From: a virus
Strand: one strand, 5' to 3'
DNA: 64,000 nucleotides
Virus record (IMG/VR): IMGVR_UViG_3300034198_017033
Span: 96,445-160,444 of that record
Below, one piece after another: positions 29,471-38,082 of this stretch. The translations under genes were made by a program, and so were the position numbers. Within the stretch, counting starts at the first letter, position 1. Each line of letters opens with the position of its first letter. The notes beneath the pieces are model-generated. The model saw only the letters and a program-made list of their open reading frames with translations, was not told where the DNA came from and made no database searches.

Positions 29471-30256
29471 TTACATTTCTTCTTCTTCATAACCTTGGTC
29501 TTCTAATGGTTTATCGAAAGTGTCTTTTATTTGTGAATAATTATAATTTGAATCTATATCATCATTGGTTAACACGTATTCTTTTTCTTTTTTATCCATA
29601 ACATCATAAGGACCTTCTTTTTCTGACCAATAATCACTTAATTTAATATTATAAGGGTATGAACTTAATGAACGCATTTCCAATTTTTCAACTGGTGTTG
29701 GGTTTCTCTTAACGATTTCTTTTTCCAAATTTTCAATTTTATCCGCTACAGAATCCATTCTAGTCAACCTAGCTTCTAAATCAGATAATTTATCCATTAA
29801 TTTTTCGCTAGAATTCTTAGATACTTTCATTGCTTTAATAGCAGCTTTTTTAGCATCTTCAGTTCCGTCAACCAAAGAAGTAACGTCAATTTCTATATCG
29901 TCTTCTTCTGGCGCTGGTTCTTCAAATGGCATTTCTTCACCACCTTCTGGAGCTGGTGCGCCGAAATCCATATCTGTATCTTCTTCTGGAGCTGGCATTT
30001 CTTCACCACCAGTTTCAGCTGGAGTTTGGTCTTCCATACCTGCCGCTTGGTCAAAACCTAATTCTTCTTGTTCTTCACCTGCTTGTGGTTCTTCTTCAGC
30101 CTCTTCTAACTCACCACCTAAGATAACAGGTTTTTCTGGTGTGGCTGATGGTGACATAACATTTTCTTCGTGATAAAAAGAATATTCGGTTAAAAGTTTA
30201 AAGCGTTTAGCTTCCTCTTTTATTAATTCTGGGTTAAACGTAACTTTCTTTTTCAT
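29471..30256 (-). CDS. Acidic Pro/Glu-rich coiled-coil protein with (L)TE N-terminal site (261 aa)
   Basis: The N-terminus is basic (MKKKVTFNPELIKEEAKRFK) and runs into LLTEYSFY, which contains an L-T-E sequence like the sites cut by T4-type prohead protease. Residues about 45-125 are extremely acidic with repeats of the type PAPEEDTDMDFGAPAPEGGEEMP. Residues about 130-185 form a Lys/Glu coiled coil (KLSDLEARLTRMDSVADKIE). The tail end is also acidic (YEEEEM). Acidic, coiled-coil, protease-processed proteins in T4-like phages include scaffold or internal core proteins. That role is inferred here and unproven. The gene is translationally coupled (1-bp overlap) to the 62-aa gene. Confidence 0.55.
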   Translation of the reverse strand: MKKKVTFNPELIKEEAKRFKLLTEYSFYHEENVMSPSATPEKPVILGGELEEAEEEPQAGEEQEELGFDQAAGMEDQTPAETGGEEMPAPEEDTDMDFGAPAPEGGEEMPFEEPAPEEDDIEIDVTSLVDGTEDAKKAAIKAMKVSKNSSEKLMDKLSDLEARLTRMDSVADKIENLEKEIVKRNPTPVEKLEMRSLSSYPYNIKLSDYWSEKEGPYDVMDKKEKEYVLTNDDIDSNYNYSQIKDTFDKPLEDQGYEEEEM

Positions 30257-30444
30257 TAGAATAATAATTGTCTACCGTCTTCTGTTATGATTTTTTTGTT
30301 TATTCTTTCAATAAGGCTTTTATCACCTTTAATTACACAAACACCTGAACTACAATCCATGTCTTGGTTTTGAGTGTTTAAATATCCATCTAAAGTTTTG
30401 TTTAAATCTTCAGCTGTTTTCTTTTCGTTTTTATTGTTTTCCAT
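30256..30444 (-). CDS. Small hypothetical protein (62 aa)
   Basis: A 62-residue protein: a charged N-terminus, a CSSGVC pair in the middle, and a C-terminus ending IITEDGRQLLF. No family is recognised. Its stop overlaps the start of the acidic 261-aa gene by one base (TAATG), so the two are translated together. A late-type motif lies 33 nt upstream of its ATG inside an 8-bp inverted repeat (TAGTTTAT ... ATAAACTA, 30453-30460 and 30488-30495). This places the pair with late or virion genes even though they sit beside the replication genes. Confidence 0.55.
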   Translation of the reverse strand: MENNKNEKKTAEDLNKTLDGYLNTQNQDMDCSSGVCVIKGDKSLIERINKKIITEDGRQLLF

Positions 30445-30477
30445 AATAAAAATAGTTTATAATCTCTTATGTTTACT

Positions 30478-30485
30478 TATAAATA
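30478..30485 (-). promoter_or_regulatory. Putative late promoter motif
   Basis: Minus-strand reading GATATTTATAAGTAAAC, 33 nt before the ATG of the 62-aa gene and flanked by an 8-bp inverted repeat. Confidence 0.5.
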
Positions 30486-30496
30486 TCATAAACTAA

Positions 30497-30892
30497 TTAA
30501 AAAACTCTTTTTATATTAAAAATACAAAGTTTTTCATTATTAATCAATATAAACTTATTTTGATATTCTGACCAATCTATTTTTACGTTTTTGTTATCTA
30601 TATTACCTATAGACTCTGGATATTTTTCTTCTATTAATTTATTTATAGCATTTATAGTGTATAGCGCATCACCTTTTTTATGTATGATAACGGCATTTGG
30701 AAATAAATCTTTAAATTTAAGTGGTTTTTCTGTGTTTACAGTTATTCTAAAAGTCATAATAACCTTAGATTCATCATCTAGGTTTTTGTAGCAAAATACT
30801 TTATCAATATCAAAACTGGTTTTTAGGTATTCTAAAAACCAATCAACTCTTTCTGGGAAAATAAACGAGGCTAATAATATTTCTTTATTCAT
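30497..30892 (-). CDS. Hypothetical protein (131 aa)
   Basis: A 131-aa soluble alpha/beta protein with no recognised motif. The stretch GDALYTINAINKLIEEKYPE followed by IDWSEYQNKFILINN resembles a small conserved family I have a general memory of from T4-like phages, but I cannot name a function. It overlaps the end of the 198-aa gene by 8 bp and so is co-expressed with it. These two genes lie between the hub gene and the replication genes. Confidence 0.55.
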   Translation of the reverse strand: MNKEILLASFIFPERVDWFLEYLKTSFDIDKVFCYKNLDDESKVIMTFRITVNTEKPLKFKDLFPNAVIIHKKGDALYTINAINKLIEEKYPESIGNIDNKNVKIDWSEYQNKFILINNEKLCIFNIKRVF

Positions 30893-31481
30893 TTCTAATA
30901 GAATATAAAAACGGTAAAAATCGAACTTGATTATCTAAATCTTCGATTATATTTTTATATTCTATAAATATGTCGGTTTCACCCAAAAACACTGAGCTTA
31001 GCTTAAATATTTTGTCTTTTATTTTGTTGATATCTAACCCGATGTATTTTAATAATTTTAAATCAACCCCAAATATAAAATTATCACCATAAATATACAA
31101 CATGTCTTTATGTTGATAGGTAATTTTATTTGAAGTTAAATATATTTTTTTAAGGATTTTTAAAAAAGATTTTCTCTTGTATTGTATTGGGTCAACAAAT
31201 ATGTAATTTATATCTTTTATTAATTCATTATAAACAAAATATTTAAACCATTCTAATTCAATATTGTGTTTATCTCTATTTTCTGTTCGTTTTGTTGTCC
31301 AATAAACATTATCTTCAACCTTTATTTCACCAACATCATAGTTTGGATACAATTTGTCTGTAACGTCAAAACCAATTATCAATGTAGGTAATCCATGGAT
31401 TATTTCATCCATGGATTGTACCACATTAAAATCTTCTGAAAGATTAATTTGTGTTGTAGAAACTATATTGGCAATTTTCAT
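30885..31481 (-). CDS. Hypothetical protein (198 aa)
   Basis: A 198-aa protein with an alpha/beta pattern, Lys- and Ile-rich, with no catalytic signature I can identify. The N-terminus MKIANIVSTTQINLSED suggests a beta strand start. The ATG at 31481 is only 4 nt from a TATATTTG promoter-like box (31493-31486), so if that box is used the mRNA would be nearly leaderless. The gene is followed by an 8-bp overlap with the 131-aa gene. Function unknown. Confidence 0.55.
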   Translation of the reverse strand: MKIANIVSTTQINLSEDFNVVQSMDEIIHGLPTLIIGFDVTDKLYPNYDVGEIKVEDNVYWTTKRTENRDKHNIELEWFKYFVYNELIKDINYIFVDPIQYKRKSFLKILKKIYLTSNKITYQHKDMLYIYGDNFIFGVDLKLLKYIGLDINKIKDKIFKLSSVFLGETDIFIEYKNIIEDLDNQVRFLPFLYSIRNE

Positions 31482-31485
31482 ATTG

Positions 31486-31493
31486 CAAATATA
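31486..31493 (-). promoter_or_regulatory. Possible host-type promoter box (TATATTTG)
   Basis: The minus strand shows TTAGTATATTTG, the same 12-mer as in both SSB promoters, but no good upstream TTG box. It ends 4 nt before the ATG of the 198-aa gene. Confidence 0.35.
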
Positions 31494-31510
31494 CTAAAAA
31501 TATTTTTAAT

Positions 31511-34500
31511 TTACGCATTTTTTATATCAACAATTTTTTTAGTTGATTTAACAAACCAATCAGATTTTGAATCATGAGCTTTAGCATCCGTAGACGCCAA
31601 AGCACTAGCGTTTGGATATTGATAAGTAAACCCTAAATCAGTAAATATTTTATAATAATTATCTTGATTCTGTTTGGTTTTATCATTTACATTACCCCAA
31701 CCGTAAGTACCTGGTATTACAACTCTTTTAGCATTTGGGTATATTTTTTTTATCAATTCATTTAATTCACTAATTTTCTTTTTACTACTATCACTTACAA
31801 CATAACCATCATTTGTACCTATTGACACAAAAACGTATTTAGTATTACCATATTTTTTACCATCTTTACCAAATTCTTTCAATTTACTGATTAACCAATT
31901 AACAGTTTCACCAACTTTATTAAAAGAAATGTCTATTTTATTTTTTTGTAAACCATTAGGTACAGAATTAATCACACCCACAGTTGAATCACCCATAATA
32001 ATAGCTGTTGATTTATCATTCGCTGTTAATTTTATAGAATTATCGTTATCTGTTTGTATTGTTGACGTATTTTTTAATTTTTCTAAAGTAAATTCTGGTG
32101 TTTTATTAGGATTATAATTTTTCCAAGTTTCAATTAAAGCTTCAGCAACATCGTATGCACAAAAAACAGCAGACGCCGCATTTCCAGCTGAACCACCGTA
32201 TAAAGCTGTTTTTGAATTATAACCAATTGGGTTAACTCTAGAGGCCGCTTGTGAAGTAGTTACACCATAATAAGATGGAAAAGATGCAAATTCTAACGCT
32301 AAATCAGTTATGGCGTTTTGTAAATCTTTTTCTTTACCCAAACTACCTGTTTTGAAATAGTTTATTAAACCATTTCTATAACCAGCTCCTTTTAATATTA
32401 ACCATTCACCAGCTTTCTCTTGGTTTTCAGCATTGAAAACTGTACTATCAGAAAACCCTAAAGTTTTTACCATGGTGTCAAAAGTTTTAGGTATTAATTG
32501 ATATTTACCAACTGCAAATATTCTATCGTTACCTGTTTTTGCTTGTGCTGATTTTATTTGAGAAACGGTCATTTGTGATGGTATATAGTTTCCTGTACCT
32601 TTAGAACCAGCAATACCATTATTATAAGCGTTATAATCACCTCTACTTTCAACAATTGCAACTAAATCTCTAATTGGTTTACTTTTATAAAAACCTTCAG
32701 CGCCATCTACAATAGGTTTAGTTAATTTAAACTCACCACAATTTTGACCAAATACCATACCTCCAGTTCCTCTAACTGTAGTAGAACCACCCTTAACTTC
32801 AGATAAGTTTAAAGTTTCGATTAAACTCATATACGCATCGGCAACATCAAATAATGGTGTTTCAATAGCTCTAATCCTACTACCAGTAAACCATGTTGTC
32901 ATGTGATTAGGTTTAATATTATGTCTAGTTCTTATAATCATATAAGCACCATGGAACATTGGTATGTTATTTAATTGAAAATACATCATAGGTTGAATCA
33001 TTGGATTCCCTAACATTTCTATTTCAGCACTATAACTTCTAACACCATATATATTATACATGTTTTGACCAGCATATGTTGGTTTATTTTCAAACCCGTT
33101 CATAGATATATCTTGTACAATCTTTAAAGATTCTTCAGTTTCAGAAAATTCGCTTTGGTCCAAAGTTATGTCTTTAAATATATTTTGATTTTGCTGCGAA
33201 TAATTAACCTCAAAAACAGCAACTGGGTCCTCATATGGTTGTAAGGCGTTTTTAAAATCGTCTGGAATTGTTGTTGAATTACAGCGCATATCAAAACCAT
33301 CATTTGGGTATCTTCCAGATTTAATATCTAAACTTTTCGAATGTTGTCCTGTATAAACACAAACAAATGTTGGACCGCATGATGTTATTGAATTATTATA
33401 TTCTTGCGGTGTAAAAACAGATTCTAACATTTTATCATCTCTATAATTGATAAAAGTTGGTAACGAGTGAAACTCAAATTTATTATCATTTAATAAACCA
33501 CTAATTACACTATAACTAGATGTGTTAGGAAAATCTGATATTTGCTCTTCAACAGGTCTAGGGTCGATAAATAATTCGTCACCAATATCTCTAAAAGACC
33601 TAGTTACAAATCTAAAACTATCAATTAATCTAGGTTTGCCTGAACCATATTTATCAGATAAAGCCGTGTCTGTTTGTTTTCTATTACTATCAGTTCTAGA
33701 ATTATCACCACATTGGAAAATAACGTTGTTAATATCTTGAACACCACCAACCCATTTATCATAAATGTTTTTACAGTGTTTATACAACATTAATTTAATG
33801 TCGTTTTTATTACTCATACCGAAAACTTCATTTAGTTGTTTTTCTTCCTCACCTTGTATTGTCGTACCTTCAGTTAAAGCTTTTATTTCTTCTGTAAACG
33901 TTTTAAAATATTCACCATAAACATCTTTTTTTATTGTAACACCTTGTCTGTATTGAGCATATTTTTTTGGATTCCAAATTTTATAACCAGTGTTTACAAT
34001 TATTAATTCTTCTTTAAAAATGTCTTTTAATTTACCTACAATATCTGAATCATCTTTTAATTCCAAATATATTGAACTTAAATACTCTGCACCACCTATA
34101 TCACTATAAACAGGTAAAATAACATTATAATTATCATAATTTTTAAAATTATCTGTTATGTCACTACCTTTTACGTAATTACTAGAAACATTTGTTTTTT
34201 TTATAAAAGTATTTGGTAAATCTGGTTGTGAAAATCTATTAACTAAATTACAAAATCCTAACCCAGTACCATCGTAAATTTCTAATTTAGACGCTATGTT
34301 AGTAAATGACGTTTCACCTTCACCATTAATAAATTCAAAAAATACTTCTTTAAATTTATCTTGTACTTGTCTAGGTAAATTAAGTAGTATACTATCACTT
34401 TCAATATCTTCAGGGTCTAACATTAACATTTTAGGTAAATATTGATTTTTAGTAGGTTTACACGCCCAATTACCTGAATCATTTCCACAATCTTTTCTCC

Positions 34501-37500
34501 AAATAATAGGGTCCGTCTTACCTCTACCACCACCAATTATTTTAGTTCCAGAAACTTTTGGGTCTTCTTCAGATAACCACCACAATAAACCACCAACATA
34601 GGCTACCCATAATTTAGGTGTATGTATAAAACCAGCGTTTATGTCAAATAAATGTCGTATTTCAGGTACTTGAAAAGGATTGTTTTTATTATTTTTTACT
34701 GTACCACTTGGGTTATTGACAACGTTACCAGTTTCATATATTTTAAACGGTAATGTGTTTAAAAACAATAAACCTCTAACATATTTTTCTGCAATCGATG
34801 ATTGTCTATTATCATAAAAATTAATAACATTATTTTTCTGAAAATAATAAAATTTACTACCAAAAAGAGAAATTGTTTTTCTTCTACCATCGCTAATATC
34901 TAAATATTGACTTATAAAAGGATAACTTACATCACTACTATCCATATTTCTAGATAAACTCCAATTAGAACCATAATCTTTATGTAAAGGTTTAGCGTAG
35001 CTACCTTTGTATTTACCTGTTTCTAATATACTTTGTATATCTATATTTCTTTCTTCGTATGTATTAGATAAATTTATATTACCCGTTTTATTAAAATCAT
35101 AATCACTTTTTAAATTTTTAGACGCTTTTCTAGATAACCCTAAACCATTTAGGATACTATTTTGTTCATAAAAAATAAACATTGATTTTGGTTGACTCGT
35201 TTTAAACTCTTCACCAAAATTAATATTACTATAATCTGAAATTCCATAATTACCTCCAAAAACATTAAAACCTGCACTAGCAATTGAATCTTCTTTTAAA
35301 GCTTTTAAATCTAAAACCATTTCTGTTTTTAAATTTGTATCATATAAGCTTTCAGTTGTAGTTGGGATTATATCTGATGGTTGTTTTATTTCTATATAAA
35401 TACCACCATCATTAGATTTAGCGTTATCAACAGAATCAGAACCTAAAGCGTTTAAACCACCACCATAGTTTGTTAAAAATATTTTACCAGAACTAGCATA
35501 TTCTCTTAATTTATCTTGTTCAATATAAGTCCTAGCAAATGGTTCACTTTGATAAGCAGTTTCTAAATCTTCACCTTCAATATCAAAACCAATAGGTAAT
35601 AATTTAAAATCATTTAATAAACCACCATCTTCTTTGTTGACATAGTTGTAATAATAATCACCTCGCGTTGTCTCACCAATCACATATCTATCACTACCAG
35701 AAATCTTACCAATTGTTTTTTTTATGTTATCTTGTTCTATTTTATTAAATAATGATTTTACTGTAGGATTTAATAACGCATCATATAACATTCTAGCTTC
35801 TAATTTAGCCATTGTTTGTATTTCACCATCTTCACCAGCAGTTAAATAATCTTGGTCATTGGAATAACCTAAAAATGTCATAGCTCTAACCAAAACAGTT
35901 CTTAAAGCTTGTTGTGTGTTTATTATATCTTTTTTAGCATAAGGATTACCGCTAACACCAAAAACCTTAGTATCTAAAGGATTTGTTGGTATAAATAATG
36001 TTTCATCACCAGCATTTAATAAATCTGATTCTTTTTGTTGTTTGTTAGCTGTTAGGAACGCTTTTAATAAATCGTCAATAAAAACTAATTCGTCTATGTC
36101 TGATATATTATTTTTTAATTCAGGACATGAACCTAAATACGTATCAACATAAGCGTTTGTTTTACTATCTTTTTCTCTATAATCTGGCCAAGGCCAATAA
36201 TTAATTTTTTCGGTATAATCACTTTTGTTTAAATCTTGACCAAAAGCTGTTTGTAATAATTCTTTTCTTTTGACATTGTTTTCAGCTTTATTTGAAACTG
36301 TCCATATAGTTTCCATGAAAACTTCAATTAAATTAGTGAATATTTCAACCATATTTCTAACAGTTGGTTCAAAACCTAAAGTAACAGCAACCTTGTCTTT
36401 TATCTGAATAGCTAACGCTCTATTAGCGTCTTTTAAACTAGTTTCAGATAAAGATTTTTGAATTTCAAGTATTTTATATCTAGACCTTAAATCAAACGCT
36501 CTAAATGTTACGTTTGATGCTAAATTAAAATTGTTTTTTATATAATTTTTTAAATCCTTTTTAAAAGATTCTATTTCCGAGGCGTCTTTATAAATACCAA
36601 TTTGTAAATCATAGTCTGGTTCTAATTTATCTAAAGTTAATTCAGTTATAATTGTTGGTGACGCAAATTCATTTTCATTTATTGATAAGCCATTAATTTT
36701 TAAATCGTTATATTTTTTTATTGTTTCTTTTATCTCGGCATTTATCGCATTATAATTTGCATTTTTTTCATTAGAAAAAGGTGTATTATCCATAACAACA
36801 AAACTATATTCAGTCGTTTCTGTTGTATTATCTTTTTTTGTTATAGAAAATTGGTCGTTTAAATTAGCTAAATTTAAATTTAAACTAGATAATAAATTGT
36901 TAGATTCTTGAAACGAAACTATATCTTTTGATTCAGATGAAGTTGCAGCAGCTTTTTGTATTTCCTCACTTATATCAGCTATTTTTTTTCTTAATTCAAC
37001 TAAATTTAAAATAGGTTGTTTACCTTTGTCTGTTCTTTCTGTGTTGTAATTATTAAATATAGTCTCACCAATATTTGTTAAATGAATAACTTTTAAAACA
37101 CCAACAAGCATGTCTGATAATAAGGCATATGTATACCCAATAAACTCACAACTAATTTCAAAATTACCAGTTTGTGAATTAAATTTAGAGTTAAACTTAG
37201 TCATATGTAAACAATACGTTACTGGTTGACCATAATAACCTTTTACTTCCAACTCAAACATTGGATAAGGAAATTCAAAAAATGTTGTATATTTATTTTG
37301 TGAATTATCTTGTGTTAACGATTCTTCGTTTTGAAAAATAGAAGACCCTTTAACATCAACAAAATCAATTTTAATTACTGGTGTGTATGAAGTATTATAA
37401 TCTATATCAATATTAGTAATACCAAATGTTTCTGGGTTAAACTCATCTTTGTCAAATACTGTTGTTAATTGAGTGTACTTTGTTGTTAACACTTTTTTAC

Positions 37501-37762
37501 CATTAATATCAGAACCTTCAATAAAATTTATAGTAGCACCTTTTTGTTCTTTAACAACGGTGTTTTCATCTTCACTAGTAGCAATAGTTGTTCTAGATTT
37601 TTTTGTTGTTGTTAATTTAACTGAAATTGTTAAATCTTCAGTCCTAACTGGTATGTTTCTAGATGAGTTTGTTTCACCATAAAACGCGTTAGGGTCTATA
37701 ATTTTTGTTCTATCTCCAGTGCCAGTACCAAAACGGCACCCTATTTTAGGTTGATTATCCAT
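31511..37762 (-). CDS. Giant baseplate hub protein with lysozyme-like and SGNH-hydrolase domains (2083 aa)
   Basis: The first 1600 residues look like hub/structural protein. Two parts near the start and end of that region (FFEFPYPMFELEVKGYYGQP near residue 165; NPMIQPMMYFQLNNIPMFHG near residue 1590) fit baseplate-hub families that contact the tube. Residues about 1685-1880 resemble lysozyme-fold muramidases, with a candidate catalytic Glu in VAIVESRGDYNAYN and the conserved FAVGKYQLIPKTF. Residues about 1915-2083 form an SGNH hydrolase: GDST (block I Ser), SIGTNDG (block III) and a C-terminal DAKAH His/Asp pair. Together these suggest local cutting of peptidoglycan and removal of acyl groups during tail penetration. 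It ends the tail block and overlaps gp53 by 8 bp. Confidence 0.75.
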   Translation of the reverse strand: MDNQPKIGCRFGTGTGDRTKIIDPNAFYGETNSSRNIPVRTEDLTISVKLTTTKKSRTTIATSEDENTVVKEQKGATINFIEGSDINGKKVLTTKYTQLTTVFDKDEFNPETFGITNIDIDYNTSYTPVIKIDFVDVKGSSIFQNEESLTQDNSQNKYTTFFEFPYPMFELEVKGYYGQPVTYCLHMTKFNSKFNSQTGNFEISCEFIGYTYALLSDMLVGVLKVIHLTNIGETIFNNYNTERTDKGKQPILNLVELRKKIADISEEIQKAAATSSESKDIVSFQESNNLLSSLNLNLANLNDQFSITKKDNTTETTEYSFVVMDNTPFSNEKNANYNAINAEIKETIKKYNDLKINGLSINENEFASPTIITELTLDKLEPDYDLQIGIYKDASEIESFKKDLKNYIKNNFNLASNVTFRAFDLRSRYKILEIQKSLSETSLKDANRALAIQIKDKVAVTLGFEPTVRNMVEIFTNLIEVFMETIWTVSNKAENNVKRKELLQTAFGQDLNKSDYTEKINYWPWPDYREKDSKTNAYVDTYLGSCPELKNNISDIDELVFIDDLLKAFLTANKQQKESDLLNAGDETLFIPTNPLDTKVFGVSGNPYAKKDIINTQQALRTVLVRAMTFLGYSNDQDYLTAGEDGEIQTMAKLEARMLYDALLNPTVKSLFNKIEQDNIKKTIGKISGSDRYVIGETTRGDYYYNYVNKEDGGLLNDFKLLPIGFDIEGEDLETAYQSEPFARTYIEQDKLREYASSGKIFLTNYGGGLNALGSDSVDNAKSNDGGIYIEIKQPSDIIPTTTESLYDTNLKTEMVLDLKALKEDSIASAGFNVFGGNYGISDYSNINFGEEFKTSQPKSMFIFYEQNSILNGLGLSRKASKNLKSDYDFNKTGNINLSNTYEERNIDIQSILETGKYKGSYAKPLHKDYGSNWSLSRNMDSSDVSYPFISQYLDISDGRRKTISLFGSKFYYFQKNNVINFYDNRQSSIAEKYVRGLLFLNTLPFKIYETGNVVNNPSGTVKNNKNNPFQVPEIRHLFDINAGFIHTPKLWVAYVGGLLWWLSEEDPKVSGTKIIGGGRGKTDPIIWRKDCGNDSGNWACKPTKNQYLPKMLMLDPEDIESDSILLNLPRQVQDKFKEVFFEFINGEGETSFTNIASKLEIYDGTGLGFCNLVNRFSQPDLPNTFIKKTNVSSNYVKGSDITDNFKNYDNYNVILPVYSDIGGAEYLSSIYLELKDDSDIVGKLKDIFKEELIIVNTGYKIWNPKKYAQYRQGVTIKKDVYGEYFKTFTEEIKALTEGTTIQGEEEKQLNEVFGMSNKNDIKLMLYKHCKNIYDKWVGGVQDINNVIFQCGDNSRTDSNRKQTDTALSDKYGSGKPRLIDSFRFVTRSFRDIGDELFIDPRPVEEQISDFPNTSSYSVISGLLNDNKFEFHSLPTFINYRDDKMLESVFTPQEYNNSITSCGPTFVCVYTGQHSKSLDIKSGRYPNDGFDMRCNSTTIPDDFKNALQPYEDPVAVFEVNYSQQNQNIFKDITLDQSEFSETEESLKIVQDISMNGFENKPTYAGQNMYNIYGVRSYSAEIEMLGNPMIQPMMYFQLNNIPMFHGAYMIIRTRHNIKPNHMTTWFTGSRIRAIETPLFDVADAYMSLIETLNLSEVKGGSTTVRGTGGMVFGQNCGEFKLTKPIVDGAEGFYKSKPIRDLVAIVESRGDYNAYNNGIAGSKGTGNYIPSQMTVSQIKSAQAKTGNDRIFAVGKYQLIPKTFDTMVKTLGFSDSTVFNAENQEKAGEWLILKGAGYRNGLINYFKTGSLGKEKDLQNAITDLALEFASFPSYYGVTTSQAASRVNPIGYNSKTALYGGSAGNAASAVFCAYDVAEALIETWKNYNPNKTPEFTLEKLKNTSTIQTDNDNSIKLTANDKSTAIIMGDSTVGVINSVPNGLQKNKIDISFNKVGETVNWLISKLKEFGKDGKKYGNTKYVFVSIGTNDGYVVSDSSKKKISELNELIKKIYPNAKRVVIPGTYGWGNVNDKTKQNQDNYYKIFTDLGFTYQYPNASALASTDAKAHDSKSDWFVKSTKKIVDIKNA

Positions 37763-38072
37763 ATAATTGTTTATAATTTAAAACTTGGGTTGAGTAACGA
37801 CTTATCGCTTCGTTAAAAGGAAATGGTACTCTAATAACAGCACCATCTGGTATGTTAAATTCTAAACCACCAAATTCTGGGTTAGCTTGCATTATTAACC
37901 AACCACTGTACGGGTTATTATAATAAACATTACTTATTTTGTCAAGTCTACTTTCCCCTTTTTTATAAACAACCGATTTATCTGAACTTGAAAAAGGTAT
38001 TGTAATACCTGGGATTGGTTCAACCCCAGAGTTATTTCTAAATGATTTATATCTATCGTAGTATTCTGCCAT
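37755..38072 (-). CDS. Baseplate wedge gp53-like / LysM-type protein
   Basis: A 105-aa protein. PIPGITIPFSSSDKSVVYKKGESRLDKIS is followed by NPYSGWLIMQANPEFG and IPDGAVIRVPFPF. This layout (short N-arm, LysM-like alpha/beta core, IPxGxxIRVP end) is that of T4 gp53 and of tail protein X homologues, which join wedge proteins to the hub in contractile tails. Shorter than T4 gp53 (196 aa), but the core is complete. It lies 10 bp after the 1301-aa gene and overlaps the hub gene by 8 bp, so it is translated with the hub. Confidence 0.75.
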   Translation of the reverse strand: MAEYYDRYKSFRNNSGVEPIPGITIPFSSSDKSVVYKKGESRLDKISNVYYNNPYSGWLIMQANPEFGGLEFNIPDGAVIRVPFPFNEAISRYSTQVLNYKQLYG

Positions 38073-38082
38073 AATTTATTTT

